A DNA stretch of 64,000 bases from the NCBI RefSeq assembly GCF_000613245.1, contig NZ_HG964936.1, positions 2,072,056 through 2,136,055 of the forward strand, in the 5' to 3' direction. Source of the stretch: Mycobacterium asiaticum DSM 44297 (GTDB taxonomy: Bacteria > Actinomycetota > Actinomycetes > Mycobacteriales > Mycobacteriaceae). The position numbers were made by a program, and so were the translations under genes. Position 1 is the first letter of the stretch. Each line of letters starts with the position of its first letter. The notes beneath the pieces are model-generated. The model had not been told where the DNA came from and did no database searches. It saw nothing but the letters and a program-made list of their open reading frames with translations. Positions 40,794-49,316 of this stretch are shown one piece after another.

Positions 40794-41168
40794 ATGCAAC
40801 TGACCATCGGAGACGTGGCCCGCGACGCCGGTATCGCGGCGACCACCCTGCGTTACTACGAGCAGATCGGGCTGGTGCCGGCGCCGGCGCGACGGGGCGG
40901 GCAGCGCCGCTATGACGACTCGATCCTCGACCGGCTCGAGGTGATCCGCCTCTGCAAGTCGGCCGGCTTCTCGCTGGAGGAGATCCAGCTACTGTTCGCC
41001 GACGACGCGCCCGGACGCCCGGCCTCTCGCGCGCTCGCCGAGCGAAAACTCATCGAAATCGACGCTCAGATAGCGTCATTGGTCCGCGCGCGGGAGGTCA
41101 TCGAGTGGGGGATGCGGTGCACCTGCCCGTCCATTGATGCCTGCAGCTGTGGCGTCCACCCCTGCTGA
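40794..41168 (+). CDS. MerR-family transcriptional regulator with a C-terminal Cys cluster
   Basis: A 124-residue regulator. The winged helix-turn-helix is MQLTIGDVARDAGIAATTLRYYEQIGLVPAP, followed by a dimerisation helix (RKLIEIDAQIASLVRAREVIEWG). The tail holds five Cys and one His in RCTCPSIDACSCGVHPC, suggesting a thiophilic metal or redox sensor; the spacing is not the SoxR CxxCxC motif. ATG at 40794 follows GGAAGG. It lies divergent from the PPOX gene across a palindrome, so that gene is its likely target. Confidence 0.85.
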   Translation: MQLTIGDVARDAGIAATTLRYYEQIGLVPAPARRGGQRRYDDSILDRLEVIRLCKSAGFSLEEIQLLFADDAPGRPASRALAERKLIEIDAQIASLVRAREVIEWGMRCTCPSIDACSCGVHPC

Positions 41169-41288
41169 TAGGCGCCTGTCCTCCCTCCGTCACGCTATCG
41201 TGACGCTCGCCGTCGAACGCCACGCCAGCGTGACGCTCGCAGGACGTAGGCTCAGCAATGTGATCTGGGGCGAGCAAGGAGAACGGTG

Positions 41289-43112
41289 ATGACCACAGCC
41301 GAGCGTCCGACCACCCTGTGCGCGGCCTTCCAGCGCACCGCCGCGATTGACCCAGACGCTGTCGCACTGCGTACACCCGGCGGATCCCAGACCCTGACCT
41401 GGCGGGAATACGCCGACCAGGTTCGTAAGGTCGCCGCCGGCCTGGCGGGTCTGGGCGTCCGGCGCGGTGACACCGTGTCGCTGATGATGTCCAACCGCGT
41501 CGAGTTCTACCCGCTGGAGGTGGGCGCGCAACACGTTGGGGCAACGTCGTTTTCGGTGTACAACACCCTGGCCGCCGAACAGCTGACCTACGTCTTCGCC
41601 AACGCGGACACCAAGGTGGTGATCTGCGAAGAACAGCACGTGGACCGGATCCTGGCCAGCGGCACAGCGATCGAGCACATCGTCTGCATCGACGGCAACC
41701 CCGCCGGAACGATGACGCTGGACGACCTTTACGCGGCCGCGCCGGCTGACTTCGACTTCGAGGCGACCTGGCGCGCGGTGCAGCCCGACGACGTCGTCAC
41801 CCTGATCTACACCTCCGGGACGACCGGCCACCCCAAGGGCGTGGAGATGACCCACGCCAACCTGCTGTTCGAGGGCTACGCCATCAGCGCGATCCTCGAC
41901 ATCGAGTTCGGCGACCGGGGCACGTCGTATCTGCCGACGGCCCACATCGCCGACCGGATGTGCAATCTCTACCTGCAGGAGATGTTCGGCACCCAGGTCA
42001 CCACAATCTCCGACCCGCGCGCGATCGCGGCAGCACTGCCGGACGTACGGCCCACGATCTGGGGTGCCGTCCCGCGAATCTGGGAAAAGCTCAAGGCCGG
42101 AATCGAATTCGTCGTGGCAAACGAAACCGACGAGGTGAAGCAGGCCGGACTGCAGTGGGCCATGTCGGTGGCCGGCAAGCGGGCGGCTGCACTGCTGGCG
42201 GGCCAGCCCGTGCCGGAAGAACTAGCGGCGGAGTGGAACAAGGCCGACGAGTTGGTGCTGTCGAAACTGCGGGAGAAGCTCGGATTCGGTGAACTCCGGT
42301 GGGCTATCTCGGGCGCGGCGCCGATCCCCAAGGAGACGCTGGGATTCTTCGCCGGTATCGGAATCCCCATCGCCGAGGTGTGGGGGATGTCCGAGCTCAG
42401 CTGCGCCGCCACCGGGTGCCATCCCCGCGTCGCGCGTCTGGGCACCGTCGGCAGACTGCTGCCCGGGCTGGAAGGCAAGATCGCCGACGACGGCGAGTTC
42501 CTGGTTCGGGGGCCGTTGGTGATGAAGGGCTACCGCAAGGAGCCGGCCAAGACCGCCGAAGCGATCGACCCCGACGGATGGCTACATACCGGAGACATCG
42601 TCGAGATCGACGCCGACGGATACCTGCGGGTGGTGGACCGCAAGAAAGAACTGATCATCAATGCCGCCGGAAAGAACATGTCGCCGGCCAACATTGAGAA
42701 CACGATCGTGGCGGCCTGCCCGATGGTTGGCGTGATGATCGCCATCGGCGACGGTCGGCCCTACAACACCGCGCTTATGGTTTTCGACGCGGATTCGGTG
42801 GGACCGTACGCGGCCCAGCGCGGTCTGGAGCCGACACCGCAGGCGCTGGCCGCCGACCCCGAGGTGATCGCGCAGATCGCGGCCGGGGTCGCCGAAGGCA
42901 ATCAGAAGCTGTCCCGGGTCGAGCAGATCAAGCGCTTCCGTGTCCTGCCGACGCTGTGGGAGCCCGGTGGTGACGAGATCACTTTGACGATGAAGCTCAA
43001 ACGCAAACCCATCCACGCCAAGTACGCCGCCGAGATCGAGGAGTTGTACTCCGACGAGCCCGGCGACCAGGTACACCAGCCCGCTGTCGCCGCAGCGGCA
43101 CAACCGGCATGA
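41289..43112 (+). CDS. fadD11: Fatty-acid-CoA ligase FadD11 (long-chain acyl-CoA synthetase)
   Basis: A 607-residue AMP-forming ligase that activates fatty acids with ATP and CoA. The P-loop is LIYTSGTTGHPKG, the A5-type motif is WGMSELS, and GWLHTGDIVEIDADGYLRVVDRKKELI carries the A7/A8 motifs with the catalytic Lys near the C-terminus (TLTMKLKRKPI). It lacks FAAL insertion features, so acyl-CoA rather than acyl-AMP is the likely product. ATG at 41289 follows AAGGAG by about eight bases; GTG at 41286 is possible. The acyltransferase gene plsB1 starts 10 bases downstream, implying that FadD11 supplies it with acyl-CoA. Confidence 0.94.
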   Translation: MTTAERPTTLCAAFQRTAAIDPDAVALRTPGGSQTLTWREYADQVRKVAAGLAGLGVRRGDTVSLMMSNRVEFYPLEVGAQHVGATSFSVYNTLAAEQLTYVFANADTKVVICEEQHVDRILASGTAIEHIVCIDGNPAGTMTLDDLYAAAPADFDFEATWRAVQPDDVVTLIYTSGTTGHPKGVEMTHANLLFEGYAISAILDIEFGDRGTSYLPTAHIADRMCNLYLQEMFGTQVTTISDPRAIAAALPDVRPTIWGAVPRIWEKLKAGIEFVVANETDEVKQAGLQWAMSVAGKRAAALLAGQPVPEELAAEWNKADELVLSKLREKLGFGELRWAISGAAPIPKETLGFFAGIGIPIAEVWGMSELSCAATGCHPRVARLGTVGRLLPGLEGKIADDGEFLVRGPLVMKGYRKEPAKTAEAIDPDGWLHTGDIVEIDADGYLRVVDRKKELIINAAGKNMSPANIENTIVAACPMVGVMIAIGDGRPYNTALMVFDADSVGPYAAQRGLEPTPQALAADPEVIAQIAAGVAEGNQKLSRVEQIKRFRVLPTLWEPGGDEITLTMKLKRKPIHAKYAAEIEELYSDEPGDQVHQPAVAAAAQPA

Positions 43113-43122
43113 GGGGGACGAG

Positions 43123-45006
43123 GTGAGTGCACGCGAGGTCGGTCGCAGCGGTGTGCGAAAGCTGCTGCAGCGCACCGGATTTGTCGACGAATCCACGACC
43201 GCACTGCCCACCGACCCGGAGGCGGTGACTCAGCTGCTGGGCGCCCGATGGTTCGGTGAACGATTGGATGCACTGGCCGAGGAGCTCGGTCGCGATCCCG
43301 CGAGTGTGCGGGTGGAAGCAGCGGGCTACCTGCGGGAGGTCGCGGCGTCGCTGGACGAGCGGGCCGTGCAAGCCTGGCGGGGGTTCAGCCGCTGGTTGAT
43401 GCGTGCCTATGACGTGCTGGTCGACGAGGATCAGATCGCCCAGCTGCGCCGCCTGGATCGCAAGGCCACACTGGCCTTCGCCTTCTCCCACCGCTCCTAC
43501 TTGGACGGCATGCTGCTGCCGGAGGCGATTGCCGCCAACCGGCTGTCGTCGGCCTTCACGTTCGGCGGGGCCAACCTGAACTTCTTCCCGATGGGCGGCT
43601 TCGCCAAGCGCACCGGCACCATCTTCATCCGTCGCCAGACCAAGGACATCCCGGTGTACCGCTTCGTGCTGCGGGCCTACACCGCGCAGCTGGTGCAGAA
43701 CCACGTCAACCTCACCTGGTCGATCGAGGGCGGGCGAACCAGAACCGGCAAGCTGCGGCCGCCGGTGTTCGGCATCCTGCGCTACCTCACCGACGCCGTC
43801 GACGAAATCGATGGCCCCGAAGTGTATTTGGTGCCGACGTCGATCGTGTACGACCAGCTGCACGAGGTCGAGGCGATGACCACCGAGGCCTACGGCGCGA
43901 CCAAGCGGCCCGAAGACTTCCGGTTCCTGGTCCGGCTTTCCCGTCAGCAGGGCGAGCGGCTGGGTCGTGCGTACCTCGACTTCGGCGAGCCGCTGCCATT
44001 GCGCAAGCGCCTAGAAGAACTGCGCGCCGATCCCTCGGGCACCGAGACCGTTGTCGAGCGCATCGCGCTCGATGTGGAACACCGGATCAACCGCGCCACG
44101 CCGGTGACCCCGACCGCGGTGGTCAGCCTGGCGCTGCTGGGCGCCGACCGGTCGCTGTCCATCAGCGAGGTGCTGGCCACGGTAAGGCCGTTGGCCAGCT
44201 ACATCGCGGCCCGCAACTGGGTGGTTGCGGGGGCGGCCGATTTGACGAACAAGTCGACGATTCGCTGGACCCTGCACCAGATGGTGGATTCCGGCGTGGT
44301 CAGCGTTTACGACGCCGGCACCGAGCCGGTGTGGGGGATCGGCGCCGACCAGCATCTGGTCGCGGCGTTCTACCGCAACACCGCCATCCACATTCTGGTC
44401 GACCGTGCCATCGCCGAGCTGGCCCTGCTGGCTGCGTCGGAAAACTCGGCTGACGGGACGGTGTCGCCGGCGTCCGTGCGCGACGAAGCGCTGAGCCTGC
44501 GCGAGCTGCTGAAGTTCGAGTTCCTGTTCTCCGGGCGGGCGCAGTTCGAGATGGAACTCGCCGACGAGGTCCGGCTCATCGGGCCGGTCGAGGACACCAC
44601 TAAGGACGCCACCGCCGAGGAAGTGGGCAACCTGTTGGAGTCGGCGGATGTGCTGCTGGCGCATCTGGTGTTGCGTCCGTTCCTGGACGCCTACCACATC
44701 GTCGCTGACCGGCTGGCCGCTCTCGAGGACGAATCGCTGGATGAGGACACGTTCCTGACCGAGTGTCTCGAGGTGGGCAAGCAGTGGGAGCTGCAGCGCA
44801 GGATCGCCAACGCAGAGTCCCGGTCGATGGAATTGTTTAAGACCGCGCTGCGGCTGGCCCGGCATCGTGAGCTGGTCGACGGTGCTGATCAGGCCGACAT
44901 CGCCAAGCGGCGGCAGGAGTTCGCCGACGAGATTGCGACTGCGACGCGCAGGGTCAACGTGATTGCCGAAATGGCCAGGAGAAGGGTCAGCCTCGCAGGT
45001 CCGTAG
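43123..45006 (+). CDS. plsB1: Glycerol-3-phosphate acyltransferase PlsB1
   Basis: A 627-residue acyltransferase that transfers an acyl chain from acyl-CoA to glycerol-3-phosphate, the first step of phospholipid and triacylglycerol synthesis. The catalytic HX4D motif is HRSYLD near residue 123. The glycerophosphate-binding blocks are GGANLNFFPMGGFAKRTGTI and SIEGGRTRTGKL, and block IV is VYLVPTSIVYDQ. GTG at 43123 follows GAGGGGG. The 3' end overlaps a small convergent membrane-protein gene by 20 bases. It matches Rv1551 next to fadD11. Confidence 0.94.
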   Translation: MSAREVGRSGVRKLLQRTGFVDESTTALPTDPEAVTQLLGARWFGERLDALAEELGRDPASVRVEAAGYLREVAASLDERAVQAWRGFSRWLMRAYDVLVDEDQIAQLRRLDRKATLAFAFSHRSYLDGMLLPEAIAANRLSSAFTFGGANLNFFPMGGFAKRTGTIFIRRQTKDIPVYRFVLRAYTAQLVQNHVNLTWSIEGGRTRTGKLRPPVFGILRYLTDAVDEIDGPEVYLVPTSIVYDQLHEVEAMTTEAYGATKRPEDFRFLVRLSRQQGERLGRAYLDFGEPLPLRKRLEELRADPSGTETVVERIALDVEHRINRATPVTPTAVVSLALLGADRSLSISEVLATVRPLASYIAARNWVVAGAADLTNKSTIRWTLHQMVDSGVVSVYDAGTEPVWGIGADQHLVAAFYRNTAIHILVDRAIAELALLAASENSADGTVSPASVRDEALSLRELLKFEFLFSGRAQFEMELADEVRLIGPVEDTTKDATAEEVGNLLESADVLLAHLVLRPFLDAYHIVADRLAALEDESLDEDTFLTECLEVGKQWELQRRIANAESRSMELFKTALRLARHRELVDGADQADIAKRRQEFADEIATATRRVNVIAEMARRRVSLAGP

Positions 45007-45196
45007 CGACCTTGAGCAGCAAACCGACCGCAATACCGACACCGGCGCCGCTCAGCACTGCGGGTGCGGCGCTGGCCGTCACGGCCCCGACCAGCAGCAG
45101 CGTGAGAAGCCCCGCAATGACCGCGAACAGCTTGTGCCGCGGCCACGGCACACCCGCGACCAGCACATCGGTCCTGCTCAAGGCGGGTTGGGTCAT
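44987..45196 (-). CDS. Small two-helix membrane protein
   Basis: A 69-residue protein. After a basic N-terminus (VPWPRHKL), two hydrophobic segments of about 20 residues follow (FAVIAGLLTLLLVGAVTAS and VLSGAGVGIAVGLLLKVAT). I recognise no family. The 3' end overlaps plsB1 by 20 bases on the other strand, and the start lies 80 bases from the divergent Ddn-like gene. Mycobacterial codon use and coherent hydrophobicity support a real gene, but no strong ribosome site is seen. Confidence 0.55.
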   Translation of the reverse strand: MTQPALSRTDVLVAGVPWPRHKLFAVIAGLLTLLLVGAVTASAAPAVLSGAGVGIAVGLLLKVATDLRG

Positions 45197-45264
45197 GAAA
45201 TTGAGTATAGGCAGCAGATTAGATTTCGGCTAATCGAAACATTCGATGCGGCCGATCTGCGACA

Positions 45265-45270
45265 TAGAGT
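45265..45270 (+). promoter_or_regulatory. Putative -10 element, leaderless start of the Ddn-like gene
   Basis: TAGAGT fits TANNNT and ends six bases before ATG 45277. Confidence 0.4.
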
Positions 45271-45276
45271 GGTCGT

Positions 45277-45714
45277 ATGCCACTAGAAGGTGAGTACGCA
45301 CCCAGCCCATTCGACTGGTCCAGGGAGCAAGCCGAGAAGTATGTGCAATCCGGTGGCTCCGAGGCCGCGGAGCTCAAGGGCAAGCCGATCATTGTGCTGA
45401 CCACCGTCGGCGCCAAGACCGGCAAATTGCGCCGCACTCCGCTGATGCGCGTCGAGCACGACGGCCAGTACGCGGTGGTCGCGTCGCTGGGCGGCGCGCC
45501 AAAGCACCCGGTCTGGTACCACAACGTCGTCAAGAACCCGCGCGTCGAACTGCAGGACGGCAGCGTCACCCGCGAATACGACGCCCGCGAGGTGTTCGGC
45601 GATGAAAAGGCCGTCTGGTGGGAACGGGCTGTCGCGGCGTGGCCGGACTATGCGGACTACCAAACGAAGACCGACCGGCAGATTCCGGTATTCGTCTTGA
45701 CCCCGGTGAGCTGA
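45277..45714 (+). CDS. F420-dependent nitroreductase family protein (Rv1558/Ddn-like)
   Basis: A 145-residue split beta-barrel protein of the deazaflavin-dependent nitroreductase family. Motifs [35 protein letters not shown] and VELQDG are the family F420-binding signatures. Ddn activates pretomanid in M. tuberculosis; Rv1558 is a paralog, and its physiological role is probably quinone or related reduction. Probably leaderless. Next gene is ilvA after 33 bases, as in M. tuberculosis. Confidence 0.92.
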   Translation: MPLEGEYAPSPFDWSREQAEKYVQSGGSEAAELKGKPIIVLTTVGAKTGKLRRTPLMRVEHDGQYAVVASLGGAPKHPVWYHNVVKNPRVELQDGSVTREYDAREVFGDEKAVWWERAVAAWPDYADYQTKTDRQIPVFVLTPVS

Positions 45715-45747
45715 TACGGCCCGCCGTGGCCATGGCACCATTGACCG

Positions 45748-47031
45748 GTGTCCGCCGAACTGAGCCAGCACCCGAGTAGGTCGCCGCTGTCCGCGGTTGA
45801 TATCGACCGTGCGGCGCAGCGAATTGCTCCGGTGGTGACGCCGACTCCGTTGCAGCTCAGCGAGCGGCTCTCCGAGATCACCGGCGCGACGGTGTACCTC
45901 AAGCGGGAAGACCTGCAGGTGGTGCGCTCCTACAAACTTCGCGGCGCTTACAACCTGCTGGTGCAGCTGTCCGAGGAGGAGCTGGCCGCCGGGGTGGTGT
46001 GCTCGTCGGCGGGTAACCACGCTCAGGGCTTTGCGTTCGCGTGCCGGTCCCTCGGCGTCCACGGCCGGGTGTACGTGCCCGCCAAGACGCCCAAGCAGAA
46101 GCGGGACCGGATCCGCTACCACGGCGGTCAGTTCATCGAACTGATTGTGGGCGGAACGACCTACGACATGGCCGCCGCGGCCGCCCGCGCCGACGTCGAA
46201 CGCACCGGCGCCACCTTGGTCCCGCCGTACGACGACCTACGGACCATGGCCGGCCAGGGCACGATTGCTGTCGAAATACTTGCCGAGCTGGGCGGGGAGC
46301 CGGACCTGGTCATCGTGCCGGTGGGCGGCGGCGGATGTATCGCCGGCATCACGACTTACCTGGCCGAGCGGACCGTCAACACCGCGGTGCTGGGGATCGA
46401 ACCGGCCGGCGCCGCCGCGATGATGGCCGCCCTGGCCGCCGGGGGACCGGTGACGCTGGAGCACGTGGACCAGTTCGTCGACGGCGCCGCTGTGGCCTGC
46501 GCGGGTGCGCTGCCCTACGCCGCGCTGGCTGCTGCCGGTGACATGGTGTCGATCACCACCGTCGACGAAGGCGCGGTATGCACCGCAATGCTGGACCTCT
46601 ACCAGAACGAAGGGATCATCGCCGAGCCGGCGGGAGCGCTTTCGGTTGCCGGCCTACTGGAGGCGCAGGTCGAGCCGGGTTCGACGGTGGTGTGTCTGAT
46701 CTCGGGCGGCAACAACGACGTGTCCCGCTACGGGGAGGTGCTGGAACGCTCGCTGGTGCACCTCGGCCTCAAGCACTACTTCCTGGTGGACTTCCCGCAG
46801 GAGCCCGGCGCGTTGCGGCGGTTCCTCGACGAGGTGCTCGGCCCCAACGACGACATCACCCTGTTCGAGTACGTCAAGCGCAATAACCGGGAGACGGGCG
46901 AGGCGCTGGTCGGCGTGCAGCTGGGATCGGCCGCCGACCTCGATGGGCTGCTGGCGCGGATGCGGGCGACGGAAATTCACGTCGAGACACTGCTGCCGGG
47001 GTCGCCGGCATATCGCTACCTGTTGCTCTGA
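45748..47031 (+). CDS. ilvA: Threonine dehydratase (biosynthetic)
   Basis: A 427-residue PLP enzyme that converts threonine to 2-oxobutanoate, the first step of isoleucine synthesis. The PLP Lys is in SYKLRGAYN near residue 63, SAGNHAQG binds substrate and PVGGGGCIAG holds the PLP phosphate. The C-terminal 80 residues (HYFLVDFPQEPGALRRFL...) form one ACT-like domain, the place of isoleucine feedback in this class. GTG at 45748 (MSAELSQHPS) matches the M. tuberculosis start as I recall it. Confidence 0.96.
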   Translation: MSAELSQHPSRSPLSAVDIDRAAQRIAPVVTPTPLQLSERLSEITGATVYLKREDLQVVRSYKLRGAYNLLVQLSEEELAAGVVCSSAGNHAQGFAFACRSLGVHGRVYVPAKTPKQKRDRIRYHGGQFIELIVGGTTYDMAAAAARADVERTGATLVPPYDDLRTMAGQGTIAVEILAELGGEPDLVIVPVGGGGCIAGITTYLAERTVNTAVLGIEPAGAAAMMAALAAGGPVTLEHVDQFVDGAAVACAGALPYAALAAAGDMVSITTVDEGAVCTAMLDLYQNEGIIAEPAGALSVAGLLEAQVEPGSTVVCLISGGNNDVSRYGEVLERSLVHLGLKHYFLVDFPQEPGALRRFLDEVLGPNDDITLFEYVKRNNRETGEALVGVQLGSAADLDGLLARMRATEIHVETLLPGSPAYRYLLL

Positions 47032-47080
47032 GGCTGACGCCCCTTCCTCCGCGCTGCCCTTCCGCGGCCGCCTTCCTCCG

Positions 47081-47279
47081 CGAAGGTGCGCAGATGTCCG
47101 CCTCTTGCGGCGTGTTGTTGGCACGCTGCGCACCCTCGCGGCGGGGATGGTCCTTGCGACGGGCCGCCCGCCTGGCGAAGGTGCGCAGATGTCCGCTTTT
47201 TGCGGCGTGTTGTTGGCACGCTGCGCACCCTCGCGGCGGGGATGGTGCTGGCGACGGGCTGCCCGCCTGGCGAAGGTGA
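47081..47279. repeat. Tandem 95-bp structured repeat (two full copies and a 9-bp third start)
   Basis: Units start at 47081 and 47176, and the next unit's first nine bases at 47271: the period is exactly 95. Each unit holds an outer stem GGTGCGCAG/CTGCGCACC (47085-47093 with 47126-47134 in unit 1), extendable outward across one mismatch by GCGA/TCGC. Inside are two small hairpins: CCGC-N5-GCGG and CGTG-N7-CACG. The units differ at only a few bases, including the inner loop (CTCTT or TTTTT). It lies between the convergent 3' ends of ilvA and a flavoprotein gene. The rest of this 260-base gap shows nothing else. Confidence 0.85.
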
Positions 47280-47291
47280 GCGTGCGACGCG

Positions 47292-47936
47292 TCAGCGCAG
47301 GTAGGACGGCACCGGGGTAGCGGGATCGAGATCGTCGGCAGGCTGGGCCGCTCCGGCGGCCACCGAGATAGGCACCACACCAGCCCAGTACGGCAGGCTC
47401 AGGTCTTCCTCGTCGTCGGACACCCCGCCGAGGCGCAGCTTCGCCGAGACCTCGAGCAGATCAACGGCCAGCACCGCGGTCGCGGCCAGTTCGCGGGCAT
47501 TCGGCGGCCGGCAGTCGGCGGCCCGGCCCGGCCGGATGTGCTCGATCAGCGCGTCCAGCGCCCGCCGCTTCTCGTCAAGATCGTCGACCAGGCGGGCGGT
47601 GCCGACCACGACCACTGAGCGGTAGTTGAGTGAGTGGTGCATCGCCGAGCGTGCCAGCACCAGGCCGTCGACCAGAGTCGCGGTGATGCAGACGGGCATC
47701 CCGGACCACCGCGCCGCCAGCATCGGACCGCTGCCCGACGAGCCGTGCAGATAAAGGACCTCGCCAAGCCGGGCGTGGGTGGTCGGCAGCACCACCGGTT
47801 GCCCGTCGTTGACGTACCCGAGGTGGCAGATCAGCGCTTCGTCCAGGATGCGGTGGACGGTGTCGCGGTCATAGCGCGCGCGATCCCGGTAACGCGTCGG
47901 TGTGGTGCGGGGGGTGGGTCGGTAATCGGCGGCCAC
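47292..47936 (-). CDS. Pyridoxamine 5'-phosphate oxidase-family flavoprotein
   Basis: A 214-residue split-barrel protein (PNPOx-like, DUF3806/NimA-like group). RILDEALICHLGYVNDGQPVVLPTTHARLGEVLYLHGSSGSGPM is typical: a small FMN-binding barrel with the GSSGSGP phosphate loop. The activity is unknown. It is divergent from a MocR-type regulator with 49 bp between the starts, which suggests the regulator controls it. Confidence 0.85.
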   Translation of the reverse strand: MAADYRPTPRTTPTRYRDRARYDRDTVHRILDEALICHLGYVNDGQPVVLPTTHARLGEVLYLHGSSGSGPMLAARWSGMPVCITATLVDGLVLARSAMHHSLNYRSVVVVGTARLVDDLDEKRRALDALIEHIRPGRAADCRPPNARELAATAVLAVDLLEVSAKLRLGGVSDDEEDLSLPYWAGVVPISVAAGAAQPADDLDPATPVPSYLR

Positions 47937-47955
47937 AGCAATAGACCCCTTGCTA

Positions 47956-47971
47956 TCTAGTTTGTTCTAGT
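47956..47971. promoter_or_regulatory. Direct-repeat operator candidate for the MocR regulator
   Basis: TCTAGT-TTGT-TCTAGT: two identical hexamers one helical turn apart (period 10) in the divergent promoter region between the flavoprotein and MocR genes. MocR/PdxR regulators commonly bind direct repeats. The site overlaps the likely promoters of both genes. Confidence 0.4.
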
Positions 47972-47985
47972 ACATACTGTTGATT

Positions 47986-49314
47986 ATGCCAGTACGATAC
48001 AGCATATCCGGAACCGGCGCAGAGTCGATAGCCGCCAGCGTTGAAGAGGGCATCTCCGACGGCGCCCTGGCGCCCGGCGATGCGCTGCCGTCGATCCGCG
48101 AGGTCGCGGCCCAGCTCGGGGTGAACGCCAACACCGTCGCCGCCGCCTACCGTCTGCTGCGCGAACGCGGGGCGGTCGAGACCGCCGGACGGCGCGGCAC
48201 CCGGGTGCGGGACCGGCCGGCTACCACGCCGCGCTCCCTGCTCGGCCTCGCGGTGCCCGCGGGCGCCCGCGACCTGTCGACCGGCAATCCGGACCCGGAG
48301 CTGCTGCCCATCGCCACCGCACAGCTTGCCCGCCCGAACGCCGGCAAGCCGCTGCTGTCCGGGCAGTCGGCGATGTCGGCCGAGCTGGTGAAGTTCGCGC
48401 GCAAGGATCTGGGCGCCGACCGCGTGCCGGCCGATTATCTGACGGTGACCAGCGGTGCACTGGACGGCATAGAACGGGTACTGGCTGCGCATCTGCGTCC
48501 CGGCGACCGGGTCGCGGTCGAGGACCCGGGCTGGGCCAACATGCTCGATCTTGTTGCAGCGCTTGGACTTTCCCCTGAACCCGTCAAGGTCGACGACGAG
48601 GGGCCGGTAGTGCTGAGCATGGCGCGGGCACTGCGCCGCGGAGCACGGGCGGTCATCGTCACTACCCGGGCGCAGAACCCGACCGGCGCCGCGCTGTCCA
48701 AGGAACGCGCCGCCGCGCTGCGCAGCCTGTTGGCCGCCAAGACCGGTGATGTGCTGGTGGTCGAGGACGACCACTGCGCCAGGATCTCCGGTGCCCCGTT
48801 GCATCCGCTGGCGGGCGCTACCCGCCGCTGGGCGTTCGTCCGTTCGGTGTCCAAGGCCTACGGCCCCGATCTGCGGCTCGCTGTGCTGGCCGGAGATCGC
48901 CGCACCGTCGAGCGGGTGCACGGCCGGTTGCGGCTCGGTCCCGGCTGGGTGAGCCGCCTGCTGCAGGACCTCGCGGTCCGCATGTGGACGGACGAGGCCG
49001 CGACGGAGATGGTGCACACGGCCCAGGTGCGCTACACCAAGAATCGCGAGGCGCTGCGGGCGGCGCTGGCCGAGCGTGACATCACCGCGCACGGCAAATC
49101 GGGGCTCAACGTGTGGATCCCGGTGCCCGACGAGACTGTCGCGATCACCAGGTTGCTCAGTGCGGGCTGGGGTGCGGCCCCGGGCACCCGCTTCCGGATG
49201 GACACGCCGCCCGGCATGCGCATTACCATCGCGGACCTCAAAGACGACGAGATCGACCCGTTGGCCGACGCCATCGCCGACGCTGTGCACGGTACGGGGC
49301 CTGCCAGTGTGTGA
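47986..49314 (+). CDS. MocR/PdxR-family regulator (GntR helix-turn-helix fused to an aminotransferase fold)
   Basis: A 442-residue protein. Residues 1-75 are a GntR winged helix (LPSIREVAAQLGVNANTVAAAYRLLRERGAV). The rest is a type I aminotransferase fold that binds PLP, with Lys in SVSKAYGP near residue 290 and TTRAQNPTG, the usual NPTG loop. Such proteins sense PLP or amino compounds rather than act as enzymes. ATG at 47986 (MPVRYSISG) is preferred over a TTG two codons upstream. It lies divergent from a PNPOx-like gene, so vitamin B6-related control is plausible. Confidence 0.9.
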   Translation: MPVRYSISGTGAESIAASVEEGISDGALAPGDALPSIREVAAQLGVNANTVAAAYRLLRERGAVETAGRRGTRVRDRPATTPRSLLGLAVPAGARDLSTGNPDPELLPIATAQLARPNAGKPLLSGQSAMSAELVKFARKDLGADRVPADYLTVTSGALDGIERVLAAHLRPGDRVAVEDPGWANMLDLVAALGLSPEPVKVDDEGPVVLSMARALRRGARAVIVTTRAQNPTGAALSKERAAALRSLLAAKTGDVLVVEDDHCARISGAPLHPLAGATRRWAFVRSVSKAYGPDLRLAVLAGDRRTVERVHGRLRLGPGWVSRLLQDLAVRMWTDEAATEMVHTAQVRYTKNREALRAALAERDITAHGKSGLNVWIPVPDETVAITRLLSAGWGAAPGTRFRMDTPPGMRITIADLKDDEIDPLADAIADAVHGTGPASV

Positions 49315-49316
49315 GC

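Noticed and set aside
47016..47320. Several short ORFs across the 95-bp repeat
   Set aside because: They exist in multiple frames because the repeat lacks stops; no start signals or motifs.
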